A stretch of 64,000 nt of DNA from Bacteroidota bacterium (GCA_020444515.1 JAHLKX010000001.1:558001-622000); one strand, 5' to 3'; counted from the stretch's first letter, positions 1 through 10,250 are shown. Numbers and translations: made by a program. Notes: generated by a model not told the origin, from the letters alone.

Positions 1-1188
1 AATGGACAAATTGAAAATTACACCAAAACCTGGGAAGATATCAATGAATTATTGCTCGACGATGAAGATTTTGGAATGCAATTGAAAGGAGGTGGTTTTT
101 TGAAGGATTTGGAAGATCAAATCAATGCATTGGCTACCGGACCGTTTGAAAAAATGGTTTTGGCCTATCAATTCATCCAAGACCACATGAAATGGAATGA
201 ACAAAATTCGGTTACTACCAGCCAGAATCTACGATCCGCATTTCATGACGGAGCCGGCAACAGTGCCGACATCAACCTCATCCTTGTCCTGCTTTTAAAT
301 AGATTAGACATCGAAACAGAGCCGGTTGCCATCAGTACCCGGTCTCATGGTATTATTCACCCAGCACAACCTACATTGTACGGATTTAACTATGTAATTG
401 CAGGTGCTTTTTATAGTGATCAGGTATTTTTAATGGATGCCACTGATCCCATGTTGCCTTTTGGTATGCTGCCTAAGCGGGATCTGAATGATCGTGGCCG
501 GATCATTTCCACAACCCGGTCGGATTGGATCAGTCTCAACACGGATAAACCCTTCAAGGTATTTACCATGGGTAATTTAACCCTGTCCGAAGAACTGTCC
601 TTTACAGGATCGCTGCAATCAGCTTTTCAGGACTATGCAGCACTGGCACAACGACGGAAAATCAATGGATTTACAACAGAAGATGATTATATTCAATCCA
701 TTGAAGATGATCATCCCGGACTTGATATTGCAGATTATGAGCTGATAAACAGAAGTGCATATTCAGAACAATACAAAGAAAAATTGGATGTTGAAATAAG
801 TGACCACTTGATAAATGCAGGTGATGTCCTTTATTTCAGCCCCATGTTGACAGAAATGATGGCTGAAAATCCTTTTAAATTGGAGGAACGCAAATACCCG
901 GTTGAGTATGCCTATCCAATCGATATTTCATATATGCTCTCTTTTACCGTTCCCGAAGGATATACAATTGATGAAATTCCTGAAAATGTAATGGTGCAAT
1001 TGCCTGACGAAGGAGGCACCTTTGTTTACTCTGTCAGCCAAATGGGAAATATGTTACAGGTGATGAGTAAAATTCAAATCAGTAAAAACATATTTTTTGC
1101 AAATGAGTATGAATACCTGAAAGCATTTTACGATCATATCATTACTAAGCATAAAGAACAGGTGGTTCTTAAAAAACAAGGAGGATGA
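1..1188 (+). CDS. DUF3857/transglutaminase-like protein, C-terminal part (5' truncated)
   Basis: The reading frame is open from the first base, so the gene starts upstream of the window; the TTG at 52 is only the first in-window start-like codon. What is visible is a transglutaminase-like core (GAGNSADINLIL, FNYVIAG, FLMDATDP) followed by a DUF3858-like beta-rich C-terminus. In true transglutaminase-fold enzymes the first motif carries the catalytic Cys and the second a His. Here they are Ser and Tyr, and only the Asp remains, so the fold is probably kept without catalysis. Its stop overlaps the start of the next gene by 4 bases (ATGA), and the two proteins are paralogues, so they are likely translated together. 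Role unknown; a cell-envelope location is inferred from the partner. Confidence 0.75.
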   Translation, partial: NGQIENYTKTWEDINELLLDDEDFGMQLKGGGFLKDLEDQINALATGPFEKMVLAYQFIQDHMKWNEQNSVTTSQNLRSAFHDGAGNSADINLILVLLLNRLDIETEPVAISTRSHGIIHPAQPTLYGFNYVIAGAFYSDQVFLMDATDPMLPFGMLPKRDLNDRGRIISTTRSDWISLNTDKPFKVFTMGNLTLSEELSFTGSLQSAFQDYAALAQRRKINGFTTEDDYIQSIEDDHPGLDIADYELINRSAYSEQYKEKLDVEISDHLINAGDVLYFSPMLTEMMAENPFKLEERKYPVEYAYPIDISYMLSFTVPEGYTIDEIPENVMVQLPDEGGTFVYSVSQMGNMLQVMSKIQISKNIFFANEYEYLKAFYDHIITKHKEQVVLKKQGG

Positions 1189-3095
1189 GCAAGTTTTTAT
1201 GGACGATATTGGTTTTTTTAAATTTTTCCCCGGTCTTGATTATAGCCGGTGATCCCATCTATCCTGCCTATTTGATCCCAGATTCCCTGAAAGAAAATGC
1301 CAATGCGGTGATACGGTTCAGTGAAACTAACCTTCAAGTTTCCTCCGGATACAAAGCAACCTATTCGGTCAAAAATGTGATTACAATATTGAATAGCCGG
1401 GGAGATGATTATGGCATTTATATTGGATATTACGACAAGCAGCGCAAAATCAGTCACCTTTCTATCAGAATATATGATCAGTTGGGTAATTTGGTGGATA
1501 AAGTGAAAAACTCAGACATTGAAGACTACAGCGCTATATCGGGCTTTTCTTTATACGAAGATAACCGGGTCCGTTTTTATGAACCCACGGTAAATCGTTA
1601 TCCATATACCGTCATCATTGAATATTCACTCAATTACAATGGCTATATCCAGTTCCCTTACTGGCAACCCCAACCTGGATCAGATGTAGCCATCGAGCAT
1701 GCCATTCTGAATTTAAAAATGCCTTCGGATCATCCTATTCGGTATAAAACATACCACATGAAAGGTAAACCAACGGGGCGAGAATCAGGGGGTAGCATCG
1801 ATATTCACTGGATCCTGAAGCAGGTTAAAGCTTTTCAACCTGAACCCTTCCAACCTCTCATGAATGCTGTTTTACCGGTGGTATACCTTGCTCCTTCAAA
1901 TTTTTCTTATGATGGTTCTCGCGGAAATATGGATAACTGGGAAAACTTTGGGTACTGGGTTTACGAACTGCTGGAGGGAAAAACTTCGTTATCTGAATCA
2001 ACCCGACAAAAGATCACCGATTTGGTGATCGATGTTCCTGACACCCTCGAAAAGGTCCGCAGGATATACCAGTATATGCAAGAGTATACTCGTTATGTAA
2101 GCATTCAACTTGGGATAGGGGATTTCCAGCCATTTGATGCCGAAACGGTGGATCGTGTGGGATATGGTGATTGTAAAGCATTGACCAACTATACCCGTGC
2201 TTTGCTGGAATCTGTTGGAATATCTTCCATCTATACGATCGTTAAAGCAGGTGAGAATTGGGAAAACATTAAAACAGATTTTCCATCCCAGCAATTTAAC
2301 CATGTCATCCTCGCTGTGCCATTGCATAAGGATACCATTTGGCTGGAATGTACAAACCAACAGATGCCCTTTGGCTTCCTGGGGGAATTTACGGATAACC
2401 GCTGGGCTTTGGCCATCACACCTATGGGAGGAAAGCTCATCAAAACGCGCTCTTATCATACCGATTCCAACCAGAAAATTTGCCATGGAACCATTATTCT
2501 TGATGAAAATGGTGATGGAAATGGAACATTGAAATTCAAATACTCAGGATTACAATTTGATGAAGTGTTCGGATTTGTTATGGCTGATGATAAATCACAA
2601 AAAAAATGGTTGAGTCAAAATTTATATATTCCCAATGGAAAAGTCACAGGATACAATGTCGATCATGAGGGTGATATGCATCCATCTGCAAACCTTGAAG
2701 TGCAATATGACCTCGAAAAATATGCTGTTCGAAGCGGCAAAAGATTGTTCATTACACTAAACCCCCTGATTGGCTATCCCGAATTACCTGCACGGGAAGA
2801 AAAAAGAAAATATGATATCTGTCTGCACAAATCCTATATTCACACAGATAGTATCGTTTATAAACTACCCGATGGTTTTGAGGCTGAACATCTGCCTGCC
2901 CGGGTTGAATTATCATCAGCATTTGGCACATTTTCAACATCGGTGAATATTGATGATGGTCGAGCCACCTATATCCGCTGCTTGAGAATTAATGAAGGCC
3001 AGTATCCCGCATCTGATTATCCTGATTTTTATGCATTCTATAAAACTGTCACCAGGGCGGATAAAGCCAAACTGGTATTAACATCCGGATTTTAA
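1185..3095 (+). CDS. DUF3857 and transglutaminase-domain secreted protein
   Basis: A 636-residue protein with an N-terminal signal peptide (hydrophobic residues 5-21), a DUF3857 region around 50-230, a transglutaminase-like core around 285-400 and a DUF3858-type tail. The core keeps a plausible catalytic set: Cys330 in GYGDCKAL, His373 in FNHVILAV and an acidic residue at 388 in WLECTNQ. It is therefore the catalytically competent member of the pair with the preceding gene. Members of this family are common in Bacteroidota envelopes; the substrate is not known, and a protease or crosslinking role is only family-level inference. AAGGAGG lies directly before the ATG. Confidence 0.8.
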   Translation: MSKFLWTILVFLNFSPVLIIAGDPIYPAYLIPDSLKENANAVIRFSETNLQVSSGYKATYSVKNVITILNSRGDDYGIYIGYYDKQRKISHLSIRIYDQLGNLVDKVKNSDIEDYSAISGFSLYEDNRVRFYEPTVNRYPYTVIIEYSLNYNGYIQFPYWQPQPGSDVAIEHAILNLKMPSDHPIRYKTYHMKGKPTGRESGGSIDIHWILKQVKAFQPEPFQPLMNAVLPVVYLAPSNFSYDGSRGNMDNWENFGYWVYELLEGKTSLSESTRQKITDLVIDVPDTLEKVRRIYQYMQEYTRYVSIQLGIGDFQPFDAETVDRVGYGDCKALTNYTRALLESVGISSIYTIVKAGENWENIKTDFPSQQFNHVILAVPLHKDTIWLECTNQQMPFGFLGEFTDNRWALAITPMGGKLIKTRSYHTDSNQKICHGTIILDENGDGNGTLKFKYSGLQFDEVFGFVMADDKSQKKWLSQNLYIPNGKVTGYNVDHEGDMHPSANLEVQYDLEKYAVRSGKRLFITLNPLIGYPELPAREEKRKYDICLHKSYIHTDSIVYKLPDGFEAEHLPARVELSSAFGTFSTSVNIDDGRATYIRCLRINEGQYPASDYPDFYAFYKTVTRADKAKLVLTSGF

Positions 3096-3158
3096 CAATA
3101 ATCTTAATCAATAGGATTCTCCTTTCAATTTTCTGGTACATTTACATCGATTTCTCAA

Positions 3159-4124
3159 ATGAGTAATTGGCTTATGCCATTTGGTACCATCATACAGCAG
3201 ATTTTGATACTCGGCATCCTGGCACTTACAGGTGTTTTTGCCGTCAGGTTTAATGTATTGAGTGTTTCAGCCAAGGAGGTGATCGAGAAACTGGTATTTT
3301 ATATCACCCTGCCATTGATGATCATCACCAAACTTTCAACGCTTGAATTTTCACCCATCATTCTTCAAAATGGCATATTCGTGATTGTAATGACCTACAT
3401 CATTATACTGGTACAGATTCTGGTCGGATCATTTGTGGCAAAATTGTTAAAACTCGAAGCATCAAAGGCCGTTATCCATACACTCCATACTTTCCTGGGT
3501 AATATAGTATTCCTGGGTTTCCCACTCCTGGATGCCTTGTTCCCTGGAGGCGAGGCAATTCTTTATGCTGCCCTTTACCAGCTTACCATGAATACCGTAT
3601 TATGGACCTGGGGGATTGGAAAACTTGATCAAAAGACCCCGGGGCGAAAATTAAAAAAACTGCTGAATCCCAATACAATTGCGCTGGTATCGGGCTTACT
3701 CCTTATGGGGTTGCACATTCCAATTCCTGAAATTGCAATGGCATCTCTGGGTGGTTTGGGTAAGACAACCCTTTACCTGGCCATGCTTTATATTGGTATC
3801 CTGCTGAGTGAAACGGCAGTTTGGCAATCCCTTAAACAAACAGACACACTGATTCTGAGCCTAAATAAACTACTCATTCTGCCTATTGGCCTGTTATTGG
3901 GTTTACAGTGGATCATTGAATTCGCCGGCATTCCGGTAAATCAGCTGGCATTATCTGTTGTCATCATTGAAGCTGCCATGCCTTGCATGACCATCCTGGT
4001 GATTCTGGCCAAAAGATACGGTGCCAATGACCTTAAGGCCATGGAGAATTTTGTGGTAAGCACCATATTAAGTATTATTACCCTTCCTTTGGTGATCTAT
4101 ATAATACATCAATTTAATTTGTAA
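3159..4124 (+). CDS. AEC family (auxin efflux carrier-like) transporter
   Basis: A 321-residue, almost wholly hydrophobic protein with about ten membrane segments arranged as two halves. It has the family's N-terminal GVFAVRFNVLS and PLMIITKLS regions and a second-half AAMPCMTILVILAKRYG stretch, in which small residues near a broken helix resemble the substrate-site crossover of Mem_trans (PF03547) proteins. Family members move organic anions such as malate or malonate, or auxin in plants; the substrate here cannot be read from sequence. The gene stands alone, 63 bases after the transglutaminase pair, and converges on the GH38 gene. Confidence 0.8.
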   Translation: MSNWLMPFGTIIQQILILGILALTGVFAVRFNVLSVSAKEVIEKLVFYITLPLMIITKLSTLEFSPIILQNGIFVIVMTYIIILVQILVGSFVAKLLKLEASKAVIHTLHTFLGNIVFLGFPLLDALFPGGEAILYAALYQLTMNTVLWTWGIGKLDQKTPGRKLKKLLNPNTIALVSGLLLMGLHIPIPEIAMASLGGLGKTTLYLAMLYIGILLSETAVWQSLKQTDTLILSLNKLLILPIGLLLGLQWIIEFAGIPVNQLALSVVIIEAAMPCMTILVILAKRYGANDLKAMENFVVSTILSIITLPLVIYIIHQFNL

Positions 4125-4283
4125 TACATTGAGGTGGCGCTCATATGAATTAACCTAATCCTGTTTTTAAGTTGGTCATTGCAGCAGCTAATATGATCCA
4201 AAACATCCTCACGAACAAGAATCATATAGATCATTGTTAAGGAGTTGGGTCTGATGAAAGCAAAATCAAAAAAATATCGAAAT

Positions 4284-7200
4284 TTAGAAGACCAATCTAA
4301 TAAATTTTGTTTCGTTGTGTTCGATGAGGAAGTCCGTTGTAATTGGATTCAGGTTCTCTTCCAGAACATTGGCTTCGAAAGCTTCCACGGCACCTGTTTC
4401 CATTAGTAAGGCATTAATATCAATGTGGGCATGGTTCCCCTCGGTTTCCCGTATTTGCAGAATGACCCCATTACCCTCCATGGCTGGTGTTGTGCTTACC
4501 AGCAAAAGATTGGGAGCGTCCAGCGTAAGGAAGGATCTGTTGCTAATAATCGTCCCATTGCTTCCCTGCTGTGGCATGATTACACGCGACAATAAAGGAA
4601 TTCTTTCACCCCAACCAAAGCGAGTAGCCGAAGTTGTTGAAGCATCCGGACCGGAGGTGATGGTGTAACTCCACTGCAATTCACCTTCCTGGCTGGCCTT
4701 AAAATTGGTAACCCAGTAATTGTTCAGAACCCATGAAAAGACATGGTTGGTTTTGGGTCGAAGCCGGAAGTAATAATGGCCTGTGTTGATATCCCCGAAC
4801 TGAACAAGGGGTATGTCCGGGCTGATAAATACGATTTGTTCTTTCGAGTTCCTTACTGCAGCGAAGTTCTGAATCGTATTCCAATCGGAAGCGGTTCCTT
4901 CTATCTGGTTGATACCGGGCATGACCACACCTCCTTGAACTTCATATGCCAATTCCCCTTCGTCCATAACAAATGGAAAAGCCACATACAATCCTTCAGG
5001 GTCGGTAACCGGAAGTTTGAACATCCTGTAAAGGAATTGTATCTTTTTCTCATAATGGTACAATCTGATTTCCAGATCTACTCCACGTTCATCAGCACAA
5101 ACAGGAAGATCGCCATGCAGGAAAATGCTTTTATAAATTGCCCCATTTCGCGTATCAGTAATTTCAATATTTTGTAAAAGACTCCGTTTTAGATCCAACG
5201 GTCGATAAACCGTATCTCTATTATTATTTGTGAGCCGTTCCAGATCATGACGGTTGGTCAATTGTTCATAAATCATCTGTCCCATACTGAGTGTATCAGC
5301 CGGATCAATAAGTTCATTATTTAAAGTTTTATCATACAAGCTGGAGATGACCCCACACTCCTCATTGATGACCAGTTGGTAAAAGTTATTTTCAAATTGC
5401 TTTCCGTCGTCAGGCCGGTTTTTGGCACCCTGTTGATCCAGATTGATCTGTAGGGTTTTATAACCCACAGGCGGGATATCCTTTACCCAAAGTACATAAT
5501 AGGCTCCTTCCATTCGTTGTTCAATGCGTTGCCAGGCAATCTCCTGCTGATCGCTATCGGTGATGGTAAAGTCAATGCCCTCAGGGATCACCTCATTTTG
5601 AATAAACAGTTCCACCAAACCTGATCGCATCCAGTTAAGGGTATTGAAAACAGTGATGGTAGGCTTATGGGATTGTTCGAGCAGGGGTTCAAAATAAGCC
5701 AGTGCCTTCTCTTCCAGGGCGTGCGCCTTTTTAAAAGCTTCCCATGCATAAGCAGATTTCATGGACCATTGATTGATGGTATTTTTTGCCCTGGGATCCG
5801 ATACACTTTCAGCGGCACCATGGGTATGTTCATCATAAAACAGCAGGTTGTCATAAATATTTCGGATATCTTTTAGCGTACCTTCCGGCAGAGCGTCATT
5901 CATCATCCTCAACATCGCCAACACACCGGTGATGGCTGTCATTTGCGACTGAGTTTTTCTTACGATTTGGGTTTCATGGGCAGCTGACGCCACGCCATCG
6001 GTCCACCAATCAGGCCAGGCAGCCTGATGGACCGGTAGATCATCTGCATGTTGTTCATCCAGCCAGACCATAAAATCTCTTGCCAGGGCACTCTTTAATT
6101 TGGGCCATTCATATTTTTCATTCCATGCATTAATGATATCACACACTTTCGCAGAAGGAGGAGAGTTGTCGGTGATGTATCCCGAGAACTGCAAGGATAT
6201 CCGATTATAAGGATAGTTTTTAGTTTCAAGTTTTGAGAGGTATTGCGACAGGTTGGACCGAAAAACATCCTGCTGTCCTGTTGTCAGGCTCAAGGCATTA
6301 CCATGCTGGTAGTGTTCGCTTCGGTATGCCATGAGGCGGTTGCCGGCAGGTGACTCCCACCAGAATGAAGTGGGTTTATCAAAGGGCTTACGGGCGCGAT
6401 GAGCATGAATTCCCATGGTGAGATAACGAACATCGGTGTGCTGATAATAATCGACCATGCACCAGGCGATGCCATTGACATCATTTTGCATGGCTGTAGT
6501 CACATCGATGCCCTTGCTCTTGAGCATATGCAGTGTTTTGGTTTGCATGGCCATAGCCGGCTCGTCGGTGATCTCCGAAAAATTAAGGAACATACCGGTA
6601 GCTTCAATCCTGCCTTCCTTGATGCGCCGGATAAGACGTTCGACTTGTTCTTTTGGCCGACTTTCAAGGTATTCCCTTACCGACCAGGAGGTTTCGCAGG
6701 TCCATCTGAATTTAGCATCTTCAGGATAATGATCGGTTTGATCACAAAAATCGAGTGCCATGTCAATATACCTGAGGTGCTCCGGCAATATTTCCTGCTG
6801 TGGGCGGGTATAACCAATGTCGGTATGGGTATGTTGCACCAAATAGATGGTCCATTCCCTTATGGGTGCCAGAATTATCGGTTTTGGAATCGGGGGAGCA
6901 TCGCCTTTCTGAATCGTTGCGATCAAATAGGTGGTGTCGTTCACCATCGGCAGGTCCATTTCAGCTTTGTTATATCCAGGCTGAAGATCAATAACAAGGG
7001 TTTGGTCTGCTATTGAAAGCTGAACCTGCTGGGGGGCTCCAATGTGGACGAAATCCGCACTGATTGAATGCCATAGCCTGCTTTCCTTTTTTACGACAAC
7101 TTTATTTTGATAAATATTGATGCTTTCCAAAACCGGTGACTTAAAAGTCATATACCAGGCATTGTTTGCTCTGGTATCAGTGGCAACCCTGAATGTCTGC

Positions 7201-7685
7201 GCTACTCCTTTCTTAAGAGCTGAAACAGGTAGCTTCAAAATGGCAAATCCCATCTGATCCTCATATTTGTCGAGCATCGTGACCTTGAAGGTCAATTCAG
7301 CACCATCTTCACCTTTAAAAATAACAGGACCTGTTTCGCTGGTGGTGGAATTGTTGAAAGTAAACCAACGCTTGCCATTGACATCAAGAAAGAAGGTGGC
7401 CGGATCGGAGACCACATCCATACCAAACAACCAGATAAAGTGGATAAAAACCTGGTTGTAATTTTCAGGTACGACTTCACTTTCCCATTCAATGGGTGCA
7501 TAATCTTCCCGTCCCCGGATGAGCAAAGAAGTATTCACTTCTGGGAGGGGAGAATGATAACCGAACCGGGTGCCACTTACATCTTTTTCATATCCCTGGA
7601 AATACTGGGAGTGAGTAGCCTGCCCAAAAGTGTAAGTCATTGATATAAAGAATGTAATTACAAGTAACCAAAAGTTATACTTCAT
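4284..7685 (-). CDS. Secreted glycoside hydrolase family 38 (alpha-mannosidase-like)
   Basis: About 1133 residues. I start at the ATG at 7685, 12 codons inside the longest frame, because a clean signal peptide follows (MKYNFWLLVITFF, cleavage near TFGQA). Residues 30-275 are beta-rich and not recognised. The GH38 catalytic domain begins near 280, with the metal-site motif HTHTDIGYT at 285-293. The probable nucleophile is Asp402 in MQNDVNG, and histidines of HAHRAR lie downstream. The C-terminal half is the beta-sandwich domain typical of GH38. GH38 enzymes cleave alpha-mannosides from N-glycans or mannans with a Zn ion. There is no T9SS sorting domain, so it is probably periplasmic. No SusCD pair or sensor lies beside it, so it is not in an obvious utilisation locus. 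Confidence 0.85.
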   Translation of the reverse strand: MKYNFWLLVITFFISMTYTFGQATHSQYFQGYEKDVSGTRFGYHSPLPEVNTSLLIRGREDYAPIEWESEVVPENYNQVFIHFIWLFGMDVVSDPATFFLDVNGKRWFTFNNSTTSETGPVIFKGEDGAELTFKVTMLDKYEDQMGFAILKLPVSALKKGVAQTFRVATDTRANNAWYMTFKSPVLESINIYQNKVVVKKESRLWHSISADFVHIGAPQQVQLSIADQTLVIDLQPGYNKAEMDLPMVNDTTYLIATIQKGDAPPIPKPIILAPIREWTIYLVQHTHTDIGYTRPQQEILPEHLRYIDMALDFCDQTDHYPEDAKFRWTCETSWSVREYLESRPKEQVERLIRRIKEGRIEATGMFLNFSEITDEPAMAMQTKTLHMLKSKGIDVTTAMQNDVNGIAWCMVDYYQHTDVRYLTMGIHAHRARKPFDKPTSFWWESPAGNRLMAYRSEHYQHGNALSLTTGQQDVFRSNLSQYLSKLETKNYPYNRISLQFSGYITDNSPPSAKVCDIINAWNEKYEWPKLKSALARDFMVWLDEQHADDLPVHQAAWPDWWTDGVASAAHETQIVRKTQSQMTAITGVLAMLRMMNDALPEGTLKDIRNIYDNLLFYDEHTHGAAESVSDPRAKNTINQWSMKSAYAWEAFKKAHALEEKALAYFEPLLEQSHKPTITVFNTLNWMRSGLVELFIQNEVIPEGIDFTITDSDQQEIAWQRIEQRMEGAYYVLWVKDIPPVGYKTLQINLDQQGAKNRPDDGKQFENNFYQLVINEECGVISSLYDKTLNNELIDPADTLSMGQMIYEQLTNRHDLERLTNNNRDTVYRPLDLKRSLLQNIEITDTRNGAIYKSIFLHGDLPVCADERGVDLEIRLYHYEKKIQFLYRMFKLPVTDPEGLYVAFPFVMDEGELAYEVQGGVVMPGINQIEGTASDWNTIQNFAAVRNSKEQIVFISPDIPLVQFGDINTGHYYFRLRPKTNHVFSWVLNNYWVTNFKASQEGELQWSYTITSGPDASTTSATRFGWGERIPLLSRVIMPQQGSNGTIISNRSFLTLDAPNLLLVSTTPAMEGNGVILQIRETEGNHAHIDINALLMETGAVEAFEANVLEENLNPITTDFLIEHNETKFIRLVF

Positions 7686-7846
7686 AATAAGATCAAGTTT
7701 ATTATTGGGAAGTTGGAACAACGCATTGAATTTGAATGCTAAACTAATGGAAAAAAATAAGATGGATACTACGAATTTCAGCTTTGAATTTTCTTCGTTA
7801 AATACAGGCTTGATTAAAACTTCAAGGTGTAGGTAGCGTATTTATT

Positions 7847-8287
7847 TTAAAAAACCCAGGGAAAAATCCGCCAGGTTGATAGTTGGTAAGTGCCATAACG
7901 GGTATAACGCTCCTTTAACAAACGTTCTTCAAATAAGAGTTTAACCACCAGATTGATCGTGAAAATGGCCAGCAATACAATGGATAAGAGGTTACCATCT
8001 GGTAAAATCATGGGGTATAATATTAAAATAAGGCTGAGATACATGGGGTGCCTCACCAATCGATAAGGACCGGTCGTGATCAGAACGGAATCATGAAGTG
8101 GAACCGGGGTAACATTGAGCCGGCTTTTTCGCATCTCTAAAATGGCCCACAGTCCAAGTATCATACCTGAGAATTGCACTCCCAAAAGCAGCGGAATCAT
8201 GGCAAACCAGTCATTATAAAAGAGTAATAATCCCAGGGTAAGGAATTGGATGGTGGTTAAAATGCCTGATTTGACAGTTCTGTTCAC
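7847..8287 (-). CDS. Isoprenylcysteine carboxyl methyltransferase-like membrane protein
   Basis: A 146-residue integral membrane protein with about four helices. It has the diagnostic GPYRLVRHPMYLS motif and the C-terminal EERLLKERY...Y motif of the ICMT/PEMT-like methyltransferases, which bind S-adenosylmethionine at the membrane surface. In bacteria most such proteins have unknown substrates (lipids or small isoprenoids), so no substrate is assigned. Translation most likely starts at GTG (8287): no in-frame ATG lies between it and an upstream stop. Confidence 0.75.
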   Translation of the reverse strand: MNRTVKSGILTTIQFLTLGLLLFYNDWFAMIPLLLGVQFSGMILGLWAILEMRKSRLNVTPVPLHDSVLITTGPYRLVRHPMYLSLILILYPMILPDGNLLSIVLLAIFTINLVVKLLFEERLLKERYTRYGTYQLSTWRIFPWVF

Positions 8288-8342
8288 GATTGAATGTTTT
8301 TTTCAGAACATTGCTAAGCGTTCTTTGTTCACCGGAAGACAT

Positions 8343-8370
8343 AAAAAAGGGTTGCCGTTCCCGGCAACCC
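8343..8370 (-). terminator. Rho-independent terminator of the DUF4382 lipoprotein gene
   Basis: Perfect 9-bp stem (GGGTTGCCG / CGGCAACCC) with a TTCC loop. Read on the minus strand it is followed by six T residues, 27 bases after the lipoprotein stop codon. Confidence 0.85.
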
Positions 8371-8396
8371 CAACTACTGGTGGTTATTATGTTCTG

Positions 8397-9191
8397 CTAA
8401 TGCAAAACAATAATGCCTAGATCGGAGATAACTCCGTTTATGACGATCACATCCTCCAGGACCTGCATAGGATAATCTACAGGCCATATTTCAACCCTAT
8501 AGAGGCCTTCCTGCAAGCCACTGATTAAAAATTTACCTTCGTCATTTGAAAAGGCACCCGATGTGTCCAGCGATATTGGATCAATAGCGTAGATTTGGGC
8601 GAAAACTTGCGGATCAAGTTGACCCCGAATGGACCCATCGGTGCCTTTTGCAATGACTTTCAGAACCGGTTTTAATTTATAGTTTCCGTTTCCAGTTTGG
8701 TGGATCGATGCAGCCGCATCAAAATCAATGAGAACTGCATAACTGATCCCCGGCATCAATTCGTAATGCAAGTTAAGTTTTAAACCGGAACTTTGTCCGC
8801 TCGGTATGCTCAAGGAAAGTGTATCACCTTCGACGACCACCGAATTCTGGTCGCCTAAAATAAATCGTATTTGTGAAATGATCCCTGAAGGCAGCTCGTC
8901 TTCAGCAATCACAGTATCTATACCATTCGTTAATTCAAGTAAATCATAAATACCATCATTGGTTTGGATGGATTTCCAGCCCTCTGCATTACTGTGTACC
9001 TGTATTTCCATAATATCAATCAATACAGCATCGTAGTTTGCAGGATAATCCGTCATTCGCACCTGGAAAACGGCTTTTCCGCCAAGGGGTTGATTATCAT
9101 TTACATCTTTCTGACCGCAGGCTCCAAAAAGGATGGTTATGATGAGCAGGAATAGGGTATTCCGTAGACTATTTATAGCAATTAATTTCAT
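8397..9191 (-). CDS. DUF4382 domain lipoprotein
   Basis: A 264-residue protein using the ATG at 9191 (a TTG 18 bases upstream is less likely). Residues 1-25 form a lipoprotein signal with lipobox LFGAC, so Cys25 would be lipidated. Residues about 38-190 match the DUF4382 pattern (AVFQVRMTDYPANYDAV opening, then VHS...GW and LLELTNG). The C-terminal 70 residues resemble a carboxypeptidase regulatory-like beta domain (GSIRGQLDPQ, SNDEGKFLISGL, GLYRVEIWP). DUF4382 proteins are envelope lipoproteins of unknown function. It has its own terminator and no functional link to its neighbours. Confidence 0.8.
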   Translation of the reverse strand: MKLIAINSLRNTLFLLIITILFGACGQKDVNDNQPLGGKAVFQVRMTDYPANYDAVLIDIMEIQVHSNAEGWKSIQTNDGIYDLLELTNGIDTVIAEDELPSGIISQIRFILGDQNSVVVEGDTLSLSIPSGQSSGLKLNLHYELMPGISYAVLIDFDAAASIHQTGNGNYKLKPVLKVIAKGTDGSIRGQLDPQVFAQIYAIDPISLDTSGAFSNDEGKFLISGLQEGLYRVEIWPVDYPMQVLEDVIVINGVISDLGIIVLH

Positions 9192-9542
9192 TACATGAGC
9201 AACTTGCAAAAGCTATGCAAGTTCCTTCAGAAAAATCTATGGCTACCAGTCTTTGTTTTATTTTCTTCTGAAATCCTCATCAGATAACGATTTTGAATCT
9301 CATGGATTTTGAAAAAATAAATTGACCACGGAACAAACTCCCAATTTATTGTCAATATGAAAAGGTTTTTTGCAAAAAGAAATTAAATATGTAATAATGT
9401 GATCCAATATCTAAAATGTATATAAAAAATACAATAAGGGATGTTGATTCAAAAGTTTATTTTAAAACTCAATAGGCGCTATTAAGGATTGACTCGTATA
9501 ATTAGAAGGTATAAACTCAGCGTATGAAAATATCACTGGGCA
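9192..9542. other. Intergenic region upstream of the DUF4382 gene
   Basis: A 351-base AT-rich gap between two minus-strand genes. The only structure seen is an inverted repeat, AATAAATTG (9316-9324) and CAATTTATT (9342-9350), around a 17-base spacer. No ORF of coding character and no tRNA-like cloverleaf was seen, and no TAnnTTTG promoter box sits at a suitable distance from the lipoprotein start. Confidence 0.5.
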
Positions 9543-10250
9543 TTATTCAATAGGATGGTTATTGAGCTCCAGAACTTTCAGCATTCGGATGAATTCATCA
9601 TGCAGTTTTGCTTCTATTTTTAGTAATTCTCCGGTTACGGGATGTACAAACTCCAGTGAAATTGCATGAAGCATCATGGTGCTCATGCCCCATTTTTCTT
9701 TGAAAAGTTTGTTCTGTTTATTGCATCCATATGGTCGATCTCCTATGATAGGATGAAAAATATGAGCCAAATGTTTTCGGATCTGATGTGTACGTCCAGT
9801 CAGGGGCTTTATCCTGATAAGTGAATACCGTGAAGTATTATGCTTTCCATATGGAAGGGGGATTTCCGAACGCGCGATTGTGATAAATGATGTTCTTGCG
9901 TCCTGTATGGTGCCATCTTCGCGAACAAGCGGATAATCAATGGTTCCTGTTTCTTCGGTGAATCCCCTCACAATGGCCAGGTATACTTTTGCCACCAGGT
10001 TTTTGGAAAATTGTGCCTGGGTCAATCGGTTTGTCTTCGGATCAAGGGCAAACAACAGTACCCCACTGGTCTTTCGGTCAAGCCGGTGGCAGGGATAAAC
10101 CCTTTGGTGGATTTGATCCCTCAGCACCTGCAAAGCACATGGAGATGCATCTCCTGCCATCGGCGTTTTATGCACCAATAATCCAGGTGGCTTATTAATG
10201 GCGACAAGATAAGGATCGTGATAAATGACATCCAATTGGATCTTTTCCAT
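9543..10250 (-). CDS. truC: tRNA pseudouridine(65) synthase TruC-like
   Basis: A 235-residue member of the RluA pseudouridine synthase superfamily. The catalytic motif HRLDRKTSGVLLFA contains Asp58. Features that favour TruC over RluA/C/D are the short length without an S4 domain, the start INKPPGLLVHKT, RDQIHQRVYPCHRLDR, IDYPLV, MLHA near the end, and the closing block TGRTHQIRKHLAHIFHPIIG. TruC isomerises U65 in some tRNAs. The gene stands alone, and the terminator just upstream belongs to the next minus-strand gene. Confidence 0.85.
   Translation of the reverse strand: MEKIQLDVIYHDPYLVAINKPPGLLVHKTPMAGDASPCALQVLRDQIHQRVYPCHRLDRKTSGVLLFALDPKTNRLTQAQFSKNLVAKVYLAIVRGFTEETGTIDYPLVREDGTIQDARTSFITIARSEIPLPYGKHNTSRYSLIRIKPLTGRTHQIRKHLAHIFHPIIGDRPYGCNKQNKLFKEKWGMSTMMLHAISLEFVHPVTGELLKIEAKLHDEFIRMLKVLELNNHPIE

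Noticed and set aside
6399-7016. 205-codon plus-strand ORF inside the GH38 gene
   Set aside because: No family resemblance, and it lies fully antisense to the conserved GH38 catalytic domain.
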